From assembly GCF_000419765.1 (NCBI RefSeq), contig NZ_ATTQ01000007.1:1-64000 (forward strand): 64,000 bases of DNA, read 5' to 3'. The notes beneath the pieces are model-generated. The model saw only the letters and a list, made by a program, of their open reading frames with translations, had not been told where the DNA came from and made no database searches. This stretch comes from Rhizobium mongolense USDA 1844. GTDB lineage: Bacteria; Pseudomonadota; Alphaproteobacteria; Rhizobiales; Rhizobiaceae. The translations under genes and the position numbers were made by a program. Shown here in pieces: positions 53,543 through 62,664 of this stretch (within the stretch, counting starts at the first letter, position 1; each line of letters starts with the position of its first letter).

Positions 53543-54889
53543 TCAGCGTTCCTTGAATGCACGCGACATGCTGTCGGTGATCGGTTTCGTCAGATATTCG
53601 AAGAAAGTGCGTTCGGATGTCTGGATCAGCACGTCGGCCGGCATGCCGGGCACCGGATGGAAGCCGTGAACCCGACTGATCTCTTCGTCGGGTATTTGGA
53701 CACGCACGATATAGACATCCTTCACCTGCTGGCCGGCATTCTCCTCGATCGAGTCTGCGGAAACGTAGAAGACGTTGCCGTTCAGCACCGGCGTCGTGCG
53801 CCGGTTGAGCGCGGAAAGGCGGATGGCTGCCGTCTGGCCCTCATGCAACTGGTCGATGGACGTGCGCAGTACCTGCGCTTCGATGATGAGCGGCACATGC
53901 GCGGGCAGGATTTCCATGATCGGCTTGCCGGTGGTGATGACGCCGCCTGCGGTGTGATAATAGGTGCGCACGACGGTGCCATTGACCGGCGAGCGGATGA
54001 CCGTGCGCTCGAGGACGCCTGCTGCTTCGCGAACCTGCTCGCGCACGCTGTCAAGTTCGGATTCGGCAGTTTCCAGGGCGTCGAGTGCAGCCTGCTTGTT
54101 GGAGTTGACGGCGATGACCGCTTCCTGACGGAACTTGGCGACTTCCGCCTCGCTTTCATTGAGCTCGCCGGTCAGCCGCGATATATCGCCCAGCGCGTCG
54201 GCCATGGCGCGTTCGATCGCCAGAAGGTCGGTCTTGCGCATATAGCCGACCTTGACGAGACGCGCCTTGGAATCGCGCTCTTCGGTCAGAAGAGCCAGCT
54301 GGCGCTCGAAGGCTTCCCTCTGGCCGTTGTATCCCTTGAAGCGGTATTCCAGGGACTTGATGTTCTTCTCGATGAGGTTGAGCTGTTCTTCCAGCTTGAT
54401 CTGCTTGCTGTGGAAGACGACGTTCTGGCTCTGGATGATCGCATTGACGTCTGGGTCGCTCGCCTCGGCCATGACGATGTCGGGTATCTTGAATTGGCGG
54501 GCGCCTTGGGCCTCGGCGCGCAGCCGCGCCACCACCGCTTCAAGGCGCAGGCGCCGCAGCTTCAGCATCCGCTCGTTAGAGAGCGCGGCCGTCGGGTCGA
54601 GTGTCACGAGAACGTCGCCTTCCTTGACGACATCGCCTTCGCTGACGCTCATTTCCTTGATGATGCCGCCTTCGAGATGCTGCACGATCTTGTTGTTGCC
54701 GGTTGCGACGAAGCTGCCCTGCGCGATGATTGCGGAAGCAAGAGGTGCGGTTGCCGCCCAGAAGCCGAAGCCGCCGAAGGAGGCGAAAAGGACGCCGAGC
54801 CCGATGATGCTGTGATAGCGGATGGAGCGCGGCACTTCGCTGTACCATTCGATCGGGTTGCCGGCCGGTTGCGGTTTTTTACTCACCAT
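53543..54889 (-). CDS. Type I secretion adaptor (HlyD family membrane fusion protein)
   Basis: 448 residues from ATG 54889, overlapping the end of the ABC gene by 11 bases. An N-terminal span (IIGLGVLFASFGGFGFWAAT) is followed by the biotinyl-lipoyl-like half (VQHLEGGIIKEMSVSEGDVV then KEGDVLVTLDP), a long coiled-coil hairpin (about 90-280), the second lipoyl half (VIRSPVNGTVVRTYYHTAGG) and beta-barrel. The ending GMPADVLIQTSERTFFEYLT then KPITDSMSRAF is typical of T1SS HlyD/PrtE proteins. It bridges the ABC exporter to an outer membrane TolC, which must be encoded elsewhere. Confidence 0.93.
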   Translation of the reverse strand: MVSKKPQPAGNPIEWYSEVPRSIRYHSIIGLGVLFASFGGFGFWAATAPLASAIIAQGSFVATGNNKIVQHLEGGIIKEMSVSEGDVVKEGDVLVTLDPTAALSNERMLKLRRLRLEAVVARLRAEAQGARQFKIPDIVMAEASDPDVNAIIQSQNVVFHSKQIKLEEQLNLIEKNIKSLEYRFKGYNGQREAFERQLALLTEERDSKARLVKVGYMRKTDLLAIERAMADALGDISRLTGELNESEAEVAKFRQEAVIAVNSNKQAALDALETAESELDSVREQVREAAGVLERTVIRSPVNGTVVRTYYHTAGGVITTGKPIMEILPAHVPLIIEAQVLRTSIDQLHEGQTAAIRLSALNRRTTPVLNGNVFYVSADSIEENAGQQVKDVYIVRVQIPDEEISRVHGFHPVPGMPADVLIQTSERTFFEYLTKPITDSMSRAFKER

Positions 54890-57143
54890 TGTCGTTGCCT
54901 TCGATACGCGGCGGCTGCCGGCCGTTACTCTTGGAAAGCGCTTCCAGGACCTCGACACGCTCGCCGAACATGGCGACGGAGCCTTCCTTCAGAAGCAGGA
55001 TCTTGTCGACGCACTGCAGCAGGGCGGGGCGCTGCGTGATCGTTACCGTCGTGATGCCCTTTTTCTTCGCATGGATGAGGGCACGTGCCAGCGCTGCCTC
55101 GCCCTGCGAATCGAGGTTGGAGTTCGGCTCGTCGAGAACGACGAACTTCGGATCGCCGAAGAACGCACGGGCAAGCGCGATACGCTGTTTCTGGCCGCCG
55201 GAAAGCGGGGCACCATCGGCGGCAACGATCGTCTCGTAGCCCTGTGGAAAGCTCGCGATCAGCTCATGTACGTCGGCAAGCACGGCCGCCTCGAAGATCT
55301 GCTGGTCTTCGACGTCGTCGCGCATGCGCGATATGTTGGCCTTGATCGTACCGGGAAAGAGCTGAACGTCCTGCGGCAGATAGCCGATGCTTTCGCCGAA
55401 CTGCCGTTGGTCCCAGTTGCGCAGGTCCATGAGGTCCAGGCGCACGTTGCCGGAGGTCGGCAGGATCGAGCCGACGAGCATCTTGCCGAGCGTCGTCTTG
55501 CCGGAGCCGGAATTGCCGATGATCGCCAGCGACTCGCCCTTCTTCAGGGAGAACGAGATGCCGTTCAGGATCACCTTCTTCTGCGGCGGCGGTACGAAGA
55601 GAATACGCTCGACATCCAGCCGGCCTTCCGGATTGGGCAGCCGCAGCCGCGGAAAGTTCAGCGGCGAGGTGATCAGCAGCTGCTTGATCCTGCCGAAGGC
55701 AGACGCCGACTTGTTGAACTGCTGCCAGCCTTCGATTGCACCTTCGATCGGCGCCAGCGCGCGGCCCGAAACGATCGAGGCCGCAATAACCATGCCGCCC
55801 GTCATCTCGCCCGAAAGCGACAGATGCGCGCCCCAGCCGAGCAGCGCGACCTGCGTGATCATGCGGCAGGCCTTCGAGACGCCGGAAAAGACGATATTCC
55901 GGTCCTGCGCCGAGACGTGCGATTTCAGCGAGCCGGCCGTCTCGCGGCCCCACATTTTCACCGCCTCGGGGATCATGGCGAGCGCATTGATGATTTGCGA
56001 GTTGCGCGACATGGAATCGAGGTGGAAGTTCGCACGGCTGAGATAGCCGTTCGCCTCCGCGAACTGCCGCGCCGTGAACTTCTGGTTCAAATAGGCGATG
56101 ACGAAGAGCACTGCGCAGCAGGTCATAATGATGAGACCGAGATGTGGATGCACCAGATAGACCACGACGACGAAGAGCGGCATCAGCGGTGCATCGAGAA
56201 AGGCGATGAGCGTGCCCGAGGTCAGGAAGGACCGCAGTTGCTGCAGATCCTGCAACGTCTGGTAGTCCCTGCCGTTGCCGTGCAGCGATGCGCGAGCGGC
56301 GGCACTCAGGATCGGCGCCCCGAGTTGCACTTCGAGCTCGACCGCCGTGCGCATCAGAATGAAGCGCCGGATCGAATCCATGAAGGCCTGCAGGATGACG
56401 GCGCCTAGAACGGCAACCGTGAGCATGACCAGCGTATCGATTGAACGGCTCGTCAGCACGCGGTCGGAAATCTGGAAGAGATAGAGAGGGATCGCAAGCA
56501 GCAACACGTTGATGGCGATCGTGAAGGCCATGACGATGACCATGTTGCGCCGGACAGCTGCGATACCCCTTGCGAGGCTAACGGCAAAGTTCACCGGCTC
56601 GCTGCGCTTGTGGAAGCTGGCGCCGCCACCGCCGCTACCGCCGCCACCGCCAAAATCGGGGGTCTTGCCGTTGTTGCCGCCGTCGTTGCGCTGGCGGCGC
56701 TCGTTCTCCCTGATTGGCCCGCGATTGCCGTCGATTGTCTTGCCGAAAGGAATTGTGGGATTGGCCTTTGCCTCGCTCTGATCACCCGGCGTCTTGAGCG
56801 GCACGACGGGCGTGTCAGGTGTTGTCTTGGCAAAGGTTTCCCCGGCCTTCGCCTGTTCCGTCGACCGCTCGGGACCTGGGACGGCTTGCGAGCGTAGCGG
56901 GATCAACGGGACCGTCTCCTCGGCTGGATTTTCGATCGGCTCAGGTGCTTTTTCGGCCTTCGGCTCGGTAGGCGAAACGGACTGCGCCGGCGCCGTGCGG
57001 TTCTCCGTGAGCTTCCGCAGGCTCGCAACGGCTTCGTCGATCGCCGACATGCATGCGCCCGTCACCGTTTCGTCGACGCGGCCGGTACTGCCAAATCTGA
57101 GCGAGCGGTCGGCGGCAAGCGTCTGTTTTGAAATATGGTTCAC
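54879..57143 (-). CDS. Type I secretion ABC transporter, permease/ATPase
   Basis: 754 residues from GTG 57143 (GGGAGACGTTAC upstream); ATG 57050 is an alternative. Residues 1 to about 190 form an unusual Pro/Glu/Lys-rich extension ending in poly-Gly (GGGGGSGGGGASFHK). Then the type-1 exporter membrane domain (six spans, MVIVMAFTIAINVLLLAIPL; FLTSGTLIAFLDAPLMPLFV) and the ATPase with Walker A GNSGSGKTTLGKML, signature LSGGQKQRIALARAF and Walker B FVVLDEPNSNLD. It exports unprocessed RTX-like or repeat proteins in one step. Substrates are probably the two genes upstream. Confidence 0.93.
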   Translation of the reverse strand: MNHISKQTLAADRSLRFGSTGRVDETVTGACMSAIDEAVASLRKLTENRTAPAQSVSPTEPKAEKAPEPIENPAEETVPLIPLRSQAVPGPERSTEQAKAGETFAKTTPDTPVVPLKTPGDQSEAKANPTIPFGKTIDGNRGPIRENERRQRNDGGNNGKTPDFGGGGGSGGGGASFHKRSEPVNFAVSLARGIAAVRRNMVIVMAFTIAINVLLLAIPLYLFQISDRVLTSRSIDTLVMLTVAVLGAVILQAFMDSIRRFILMRTAVELEVQLGAPILSAAARASLHGNGRDYQTLQDLQQLRSFLTSGTLIAFLDAPLMPLFVVVVYLVHPHLGLIIMTCCAVLFVIAYLNQKFTARQFAEANGYLSRANFHLDSMSRNSQIINALAMIPEAVKMWGRETAGSLKSHVSAQDRNIVFSGVSKACRMITQVALLGWGAHLSLSGEMTGGMVIAASIVSGRALAPIEGAIEGWQQFNKSASAFGRIKQLLITSPLNFPRLRLPNPEGRLDVERILFVPPPQKKVILNGISFSLKKGESLAIIGNSGSGKTTLGKMLVGSILPTSGNVRLDLMDLRNWDQRQFGESIGYLPQDVQLFPGTIKANISRMRDDVEDQQIFEAAVLADVHELIASFPQGYETIVAADGAPLSGGQKQRIALARAFFGDPKFVVLDEPNSNLDSQGEAALARALIHAKKKGITTVTITQRPALLQCVDKILLLKEGSVAMFGERVEVLEALSKSNGRQPPRIEGNDNGE

Positions 57144-57166
57144 GTAACGTCTCCCTCTGGCTCCGG

Positions 57167-59188
57167 TTAGGCGACGACGGTTTGCATTACGTCGGCCGGT
57201 TGCGCCAGCGTCCATGAAAGGTCATGACCTGCGTTGATGACCGCGTCCTCGGATCCGCCAAGCGGCTCGTCCTCCCCGAGGAATGCGATAACTTCATTGG
57301 CGAGATGATCGCTGTTCGGCTGTGGCTGCGATGTGTCGTGCTCCACCAGGCCGCCCTGGATCAGGATGGCATCCGAATAGAGCTGGCCGGCAAGGTAGGT
57401 CGTCTGGCCGAAGCTGTCGTAATCGGTAATCTGCGCGATGTTGACGACGGCATTGCTGCCCGTGTCGATCTTTATATCGGCGCCCTGGTTGTGCTCGAGA
57501 ATGTTCGATACGGCCTGTGTCACGTCGTCGGAATCGCCAAGGATGCTCACCTGCTTGATGATGTTCACATCGTAGAGATTGCCGGTGATGTAGAGGACGT
57601 TAAGGCCGATATAACCTTCGAAATTGCCGTCATGCGATAGCCCCGACGGCATCGCTGCATCGCGGTCCTCGATTGCCTTTTGCGTCTGCACCACATAGTC
57701 GGGCATCGCTTCGAAACGGTCGTTTGCGCCGACGTTATGGATGGATGCGAGGTTCCAGATCAGATTGTTGCCGGATTGCACGGTGGCTCCCGGAGCTCCG
57801 TCCTCGGCGCGCACCCAGTCGTTGTCGTAGAGCAGGGCGATCTGCGAAATGACATTCATGTCGAGAATGTCGCCGCCGACGATGATCAGGTCGTACTGCA
57901 TGCCGATCCCGAGGAAGGAGGCAAGGTTGACGGCGGCATTGCCACCCGTCAGCACGGTTGCCTCCGAACCGGTCGTCGTCACAGTCATCGTGTCGTTGTC
58001 GCTGATGAAGTGATACTGCTCGATCCAGTTCACGAAGGAAACATCGCCTTCGATCACGCTGACGCGCCATGCGGTCGGAAAGATCGTCTCAGCCGCCGGT
58101 TCTGCGGTATCCGGCCTTCCGTCGTCGTAAGTGCTGCGCTCGAAAATCGCGATGTTGTTCGCAACGGTCGTCGCGCTGTCGTCATGATTGAAGACGGAAG
58201 CGATCTCGTCGCGGTCGCTATAGACGTAAAACTGCGAAATCGCATCAATCTGATGGTAGTTTCCCATCACGGCGGTAACCGGCGATATGATCGCCGTCTC
58301 GGTGATCTCCACCACGTTTACAAGCACATTGGCGCCTGCGGCCACATCGAGGCTGTTGCCGCTGCCGCCATCCTGTTCCACGGGTACGTCGCTTTTCTCA
58401 GGCTCCGCGGGCGGCGTTGCGATGCCGCGGTCGGGCATGAAGTCGTCGATCGAAGGCGCGTCTTCGACGAGCTGACCGTTCACATAAGTATAAGTACTAA
58501 CGCCGTCGATCTGGTTGTCTGGGAGCACGATGATCTGCGGTTCCCCGCTTTCCATCGTCGTTGCGCCGCTCTCACGCGCCGCCTGGATAAACTCGTGGAT
58601 ATCGTCGGCGATCGCCCGCAGGCCCTCCTGCGTATCGACGCGGTCATAGGAAGAGAAGGGCGTAGAGGCGTCCGCTTTCTCGCTGAATTCCATGAGGCGG
58701 TGTGTGACGAAGCTCGTGTCGCGCAGCTCCGGCTGATCGCCGGTCATATTCAGGTGGTCGTCGTCGATCAGCATATTCGCCTGGGCGACATGGCTGATGA
58801 CTGAGCCTGGTCCCTGGAAGACTTCGAGTTCTTCTTCCTTTTCGCCGGGAAGGTAGACATTGGCGCCGAAGTGTGGAGCGCTGAGATCGCGCGATGCAAT
58901 CTCGGCCAGCTTCTTCAGGGTCTCTTCGAATACGCCGCCGAAGTGGCGCGGATCTCCGTAGTTAATATCATAGCTGACGGAGCGGTAATCGACGCCCGGA
59001 TCGTAATCTTTCAGCTGAAGGTTCGAAGCGAAGGCCGGGCTGGAAACCTCGTCCTGTGACAGCGAAGGATCTGCTTCGCGCGGACGGGCGCCGTCCAGGT
59101 AATTGCTTCGCATCCGCGCTTCGTCGGTTGCGGCGCCGAATAAGCCGATGAAATGGGCAACGATTTCCGAAATCTTCTCTGCATGCAT
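57167..59188 (-). CDS. Probable type I secreted protein with tandem repeats
   Basis: 673 residues, acidic, without N-terminal signal peptide, immediately upstream of the exporter genes (24 bases from the GTG start). GGGAGGGG precedes the ATG at 59188. The second half (about 270-650) has four to five divergent repeats of about 70-100 residues with the pattern GxNxxxNxAxI...I-x-G-x...xNIIxQxxxLxDxD, for example GGNAAVNLASFLGIGMQYDL then IIVGGDILDMNVISQIALLY; GYIGLNVLYITGNLYDVNII then KQVSILGDSDD; GSNAVVNIAQITDYDSFGQT. The repeats suggest a beta-rich adhesive or matrix protein. No classical nonapeptide GGxGxDxUx is present. Function unknown. Confidence 0.75.
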   Translation of the reverse strand: MHAEKISEIVAHFIGLFGAATDEARMRSNYLDGARPREADPSLSQDEVSSPAFASNLQLKDYDPGVDYRSVSYDINYGDPRHFGGVFEETLKKLAEIASRDLSAPHFGANVYLPGEKEEELEVFQGPGSVISHVAQANMLIDDDHLNMTGDQPELRDTSFVTHRLMEFSEKADASTPFSSYDRVDTQEGLRAIADDIHEFIQAARESGATTMESGEPQIIVLPDNQIDGVSTYTYVNGQLVEDAPSIDDFMPDRGIATPPAEPEKSDVPVEQDGGSGNSLDVAAGANVLVNVVEITETAIISPVTAVMGNYHQIDAISQFYVYSDRDEIASVFNHDDSATTVANNIAIFERSTYDDGRPDTAEPAAETIFPTAWRVSVIEGDVSFVNWIEQYHFISDNDTMTVTTTGSEATVLTGGNAAVNLASFLGIGMQYDLIIVGGDILDMNVISQIALLYDNDWVRAEDGAPGATVQSGNNLIWNLASIHNVGANDRFEAMPDYVVQTQKAIEDRDAAMPSGLSHDGNFEGYIGLNVLYITGNLYDVNIIKQVSILGDSDDVTQAVSNILEHNQGADIKIDTGSNAVVNIAQITDYDSFGQTTYLAGQLYSDAILIQGGLVEHDTSQPQPNSDHLANEVIAFLGEDEPLGGSEDAVINAGHDLSWTLAQPADVMQTVVA

Positions 59189-59280
59189 GACAGCCCCTCC
59201 CGTTCAACACGGTGTCCGGCCTGAAAGGCAGCAAACTCATCGATGACGAGCTATTCTTCTCAGCCGCTTCTCAAGCCGCC

Positions 59281-59311
59281 AAACTGCACCGGCGCAATGC
59301 CGGTGCAGTTT
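59281..59311 (-). terminator. Hairpin after the Asp/Thr-rich repeat gene
   Basis: ACTGCACCGG-CGCAATG-CCGGTGCAGT, about 20 bases past the stop of the 59332-60315 gene on the minus strand, followed there by TT only. Possibly partial termination between the two secreted-protein genes. Confidence 0.5.
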
Positions 59312-59331
59312 GTTTCCGCAGTGGTCGGAGG

Positions 59332-60315
59332 TCAGGCTCCAGAGTCGGCGTCGTCCCCCGCCAGGTTGCCGCCTACGACGCTGCTGTCGAACGTGTTGGA
59401 GAGCAGGTTGGCGCCTTGCACGACTTCCAGATGGAAGCCGGAATTGGCAATGATCGCCGAAGCATCTGCCGTGCTCGTGCCGGTGACGTCGTCGCCTGCG
59501 CCGCCTGCCCAGCCGGCACCGCCGATGTCGATGCCTTCCGAGCCGAAGGCCTTGCCGCCGTCCGCTTCGAGATGGTTGCGGGCCCCTTCGTTATCCATCT
59601 TGATGTTCCAGGCACTGTCCTGGTCGGCAAGATGATTTGCCTGGACAGCGCTGAAGCCGTTGCCGCCAGCACCGAGCGAGCCGTTGAGGATGTTGTCGAC
59701 ATCAAGCGTGAACGAGAAGTTGTCACCGATATTGAGGTTGCCGCCGGCGATCCCGAGGTTGTCGAAATCCTTGACGTCTTCAAGAACGGCGAAGTCTGTG
59801 TCCGTCTTGTTGAAGCTGTCGGTCGTCGTCGTATTGTGGCTGTTGGTGTCGGTGATCGTCTTGATATCGGTGTCAGTATCGGTGATCGTCTTGATATCGG
59901 TATCGGTAATGGTCTTGATGTCGGTGTCCGTCTTGGTGCTGGTGATCGTGTCGTTGTCGCTGTACGACTTGCTGTCGTAGCTCCAGTCATAGTCGGTCTT
60001 GACGTCCGTATCGGTAATAGTGGTCGTCTTGGTGTTGGTGATGTTGTCGTTGTCGCTATACGACTTGCTGTCGTAGCTCCAGTCGTATGAGTTGTCGCGG
60101 TTGTCGCCGTTGTTGGCATCGACATCGATCTTGGAGTCCACGTCGACATCGACGCTGCTGTCGCTGTTGTTGCGGTTGTCGCCGTTTGCCACACCGCCGA
60201 CATAGCCGGTGGAGCCGTCATCTACGTCAGTATCGTTGATTGCAGTATTGGCGAAGCCGTCGGCAAGTGCGCCGACATTCGTTTCGTCGCCGCCATTCGG
60301 ATAATTGTAGCTCAT
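59332..60315 (-). CDS. Acidic Asp/Thr/Asn-rich repeat protein, probable type I secretion substrate
   Basis: 327 residues from ATG 60315 (GGAG in TTGGAGAAATGCGAA; the longer frame from 60330 starts inside the site). Extremely acidic. The middle (about 65-175) is low-complexity: two copies of YDWSYDSKSYSDND then xITxTKT, and short repeats of the type TDTDIKTITDTDIKTI. The C-terminal 150 residues are more globular with Gly/Asp-rich turns (GGNLNIGDNFSFTLDVDNIL; GGAGWAGGAGDDVTGTST; SSVVGGNLAGDDADSGA) resembling the segments next to type I export signals. No signal peptide; first gene of the minus-strand secretion locus. Likely calcium-binding surface/matrix protein, by composition only. Confidence 0.65.
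   Translation of the reverse strand: MSYNYPNGGDETNVGALADGFANTAINDTDVDDGSTGYVGGVANGDNRNNSDSSVDVDVDSKIDVDANNGDNRDNSYDWSYDSKSYSDNDNITNTKTTTITDTDVKTDYDWSYDSKSYSDNDTITSTKTDTDIKTITDTDIKTITDTDTDIKTITDTNSHNTTTTDSFNKTDTDFAVLEDVKDFDNLGIAGGNLNIGDNFSFTLDVDNILNGSLGAGGNGFSAVQANHLADQDSAWNIKMDNEGARNHLEADGGKAFGSEGIDIGGAGWAGGAGDDVTGTSTADASAIIANSGFHLEVVQGANLLSNTFDSSVVGGNLAGDDADSGA
59952..60105 (-). repeat. Internal coding repeat
   Basis: Two near-identical copies of about 45 bases (gacttgctgtcgtagctcca core, at about 59965-60000 and 60060-60095) encode the repeated YDWSYDSKSYSDND. Adjacent shorter repeats encode TDTDIKT units at about 59840-59930. Confidence 0.6.
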
Positions 60316-60330
60316 TTCGCATTTCTCCAA

Positions 60331-61183
60331 AAAAATTCGGAGCAGCTTTCGAAATCCCTTTCATCTCAACGGGATTTTGCTCGCGCTTGCTCCGATACTG
60401 TTACAGATCGGCAGATGTAAGCACTACCTTGTCACCTGCATTTGACGTTCCGGTTTGTAGACCAAACCCTCATTGAACTGCGCATTACTAAGTACAAAGG
60501 CGCAGGTAACTGATCCGCAATTGTAACATTGCAGACTTCATGCACTTATTTCTTTGAGTTACCCCAGCTAAGGCGCCGCGATACCGCAGGCACTAGGTGA
60601 TATTCCGACGCCTCCCATGTCGCCATTTGGCAACGGTGCGACTGTGGCCGAGAAAATATTTTGTTGATAGATACCAATTCGGGCTAGCGAATCAGGAATT
60701 ACTGGAGACAGCCGGAGGTAGTCATGGAAAATAGACTAGCGAGGCACTCGGGCATCCAGTCTCGCCCTCGCAACCTGATGCCGCAAGGCCGCTGGCCCGG
60801 TGGTCCCGAAGGTTCAGCTTGCTGGATTCGCGGCCAGAACGTTTTCATAAGTAACTTCTTAGTTCACGGCCGCGATAGTAAAATACCAAAAATAGTCGGT
60901 CTTTTATATTGGGACACAAATACCATTTCGAGACAAAAATATTGGAACATATAGCCCAGAAGTTAGCTGTACTTACGCCGATACAACCGGAACAATAGGA
61001 AATATCACTTTAAATCTGCAAAAACTAACCCATTTGGGCCATTTATTTTCGTATCTGTTCATATTACCATAATTAAGAAATGGCTAACTAACTAAGTCGG
61101 AAATTTTCAGGGCACACCTCTTTGGGTGTTTTCACAGTATCGCCCAAAGCATCTGTAACGTGTAACGCTATGGGGAGGCGTAA
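60331..61183. promoter_or_regulatory. Large AT-rich intergenic region between secretion locus and LuxR regulator
   Basis: About 850 bases of low GC. A short plus-strand frame at 60724-60954 has GGAGG before its ATG but an unnatural composition, so it is not called. The region must hold the divergent promoters for the secreted-protein genes (minus) and the LuxR gene (plus). No defined operator could be read, though gtaacgtgtaacg near 61152-61164 is a repeat-like motif just before the LuxR gene. Confidence 0.4.
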
Positions 61184-61951
61184 ATGTTCATGACGGCGTC
61201 GAAGACGGGGGATGCCGACCAAGGCCGAAAGTTCGGCCCGGCCGGAGATACTATACTGGTCATTGCAAATGCGGATTTGTTTTCCGAATGCCTAGCAGAG
61301 GCTTTGGCGAAGAAATTTGCAGGCTGCGAAGTGGTCAGCAAGGGCTATTCAAAGGCCTTGCTGGAAAACGACGCAAACGATGCCAAGCTTGTGCTCTTCT
61401 ATCATATAGCCGGCACCGAACTGAACGAGGCGCTTCAGGTCGTGCGGGAAAACCACCCGTCGACGTCGATCGGTCTCGTTGTCGAGGCGATCGACATGCT
61501 GGAGCCCTATATAAACCGGCTGGTTGAAGCGCGGGTCATTGATGGCGTGCTGCCGCTCAATCTCCGCCTGGACGTGTTCATGGCGGCGGTCGACCTTCTG
61601 ATGAAGGGCGGCGAGCATTTTCCATCGGCGCTGCTTAACCGGCTCACGGCCGCGCAGCCGGAGAAATCGCTTTACGACACGAAGTCAGTTGCTGCGGCCA
61701 GTGGTGGCAATTTGAGGGTTCGCCAAGGCGATCTTTCCGCGCTCACCACCCGCGAAGTCCAGATCCTGGACCTGATCTGCAAGGGTACGCAGAACAAGAT
61801 CATCGCCGATGAGCTGCACCTTTCCGAAAACACCGTGAAGGTGCACGTACGGAACATCTATAAGAAGATGAACGTCCGCAACCGCACTGAGGCCGCTTCA
61901 CGCTTCTTCAACAATGAAGCCGGCAATGCATCGGGCAGGTGGCGAAACTAG
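61184..61951 (+). CDS. LuxR-family regulator with degenerate receiver domain
   Basis: 255 residues (ATG 61190 also possible). The N-terminal 120 residues have receiver-like order (DTILVIANADLFSECLAEAL ... HPSTSIGLVVEAIDMLEPYI), but the strand that should carry the phosphoacceptor Asp reads KLVLFYHIAGTE, with no Asp. The C-terminal LuxR helix-turn-helix is intact (LSALTTREVQILDLICKGTQ then NKIIADELHLSENTVKVHVR and NIYKKMNVRNRTEAASRFF). It is probably a phosphorylation-independent transcription factor. It lies beside the type I secretion locus and the sugar-nucleotide genes, so it may control one or both. Confidence 0.85.
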   Translation: MFMTASKTGDADQGRKFGPAGDTILVIANADLFSECLAEALAKKFAGCEVVSKGYSKALLENDANDAKLVLFYHIAGTELNEALQVVRENHPSTSIGLVVEAIDMLEPYINRLVEARVIDGVLPLNLRLDVFMAAVDLLMKGGEHFPSALLNRLTAAQPEKSLYDTKSVAAASGGNLRVRQGDLSALTTREVQILDLICKGTQNKIIADELHLSENTVKVHVRNIYKKMNVRNRTEAASRFFNNEAGNASGRWRN

Positions 61952-61964
61952 ACGCTCGTGGTCA

Positions 61965-62294
61965 TCAGGTGGCCGGTCGCGCGAAGCAGCGCGACTTCTG
62001 GCCGAACCCGCTCGGCGTGCAGATCCAGGGCGCGGACCCATAATAAACCTTGGACCCCGCGCTCACTGGCGCTGCCGCTTTGGTGCTCGCCACCGCATAG
62101 CTGTAGATCTTGCTGCTGCGCGGCACATTGGTAACCACGGTTTTTGCCGGCTTTGCATTGGAGGCAAGTGCCAGGTCGTCATCGACGGCCGCGCATGAGA
62201 TCGGTCCTGCAGCGATGAGCATCAGCCCAAAAGCCAGCGCAGTCCTGCGGACGGTATCCGACGTCCGCATTCCGGTGAAATCGAAGTTCCGCAT
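61965..62294 (-). CDS. Small secreted hypothetical protein
   Basis: 109 residues. Signal-type N-terminus (TVRRTALAFGLMLIAAGPIS, CAA), possibly a lipoprotein (GPISC). The mature part is Ala/Lys/Ser-rich and ends YYGSAPWICTPSGFGQKSRC then FARPAT, with two cysteines. The first 12 residues before RTSDTV may not belong; ATG 62270 is an alternative. Unknown function; convergent with the LuxR gene. Confidence 0.55.
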   Translation of the reverse strand: MRNFDFTGMRTSDTVRRTALAFGLMLIAAGPISCAAVDDDLALASNAKPAKTVVTNVPRSSKIYSYAVASTKAAAPVSAGSKVYYGSAPWICTPSGFGQKSRCFARPAT

Positions 62295-62664
62295 CGCTCT
62301 TTCCCCTCAACAAGGCAGCCTTTTGCCTGCCTTCCCCACCCATGTCTAGAACGTATTGGTTGAGCGAAGCTTGCATTGTCGATTCTGTAACCAAATCCAA
62401 CATGGTTAAGCAGGATTAAACACGCTTACATCAACTGTATTACAAGAGTAATCAATTCGAAATAGCCCACGGTTTTTATATTGACGGAATATAAAAGCCT
62501 AATATCATCAACCGTAGATAGACTTGATTTAGCAGGTTGGGCCAAAATCTACTTGGATAATTCAAGTATTTATCTATTTTGCTTCGGAGTAATTCTGGAG
62601 ACTGAAGGAGATCTATTAAAATTTAGGGGTCAGTGTTCTTGATCCCATTGGGAAGGGGTTTGTA
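62295..62664. promoter_or_regulatory. AT-rich upstream region of the sugar-nucleotide operon
   Basis: About 370 bases, markedly AT-rich (for example ttttatattgacggaatataaaa near 62471-62493, which has dyad character). No gene. Likely promoter region of the 62665 gene; a precise start was not determined. Confidence 0.4.

Noticed and set aside
59840..60105. Possible CRISPR-like or tandem DNA repeat array
   Set aside because: The repeats are in frame, lack regular spacers, and encode Asp/Thr-rich peptide repeats of a protein.
60724..60954. 76-codon frame with GGAGG before its ATG in the AT-rich gap
   Set aside because: Composition looks translated from non-coding DNA and no family pattern is visible; left uncalled.
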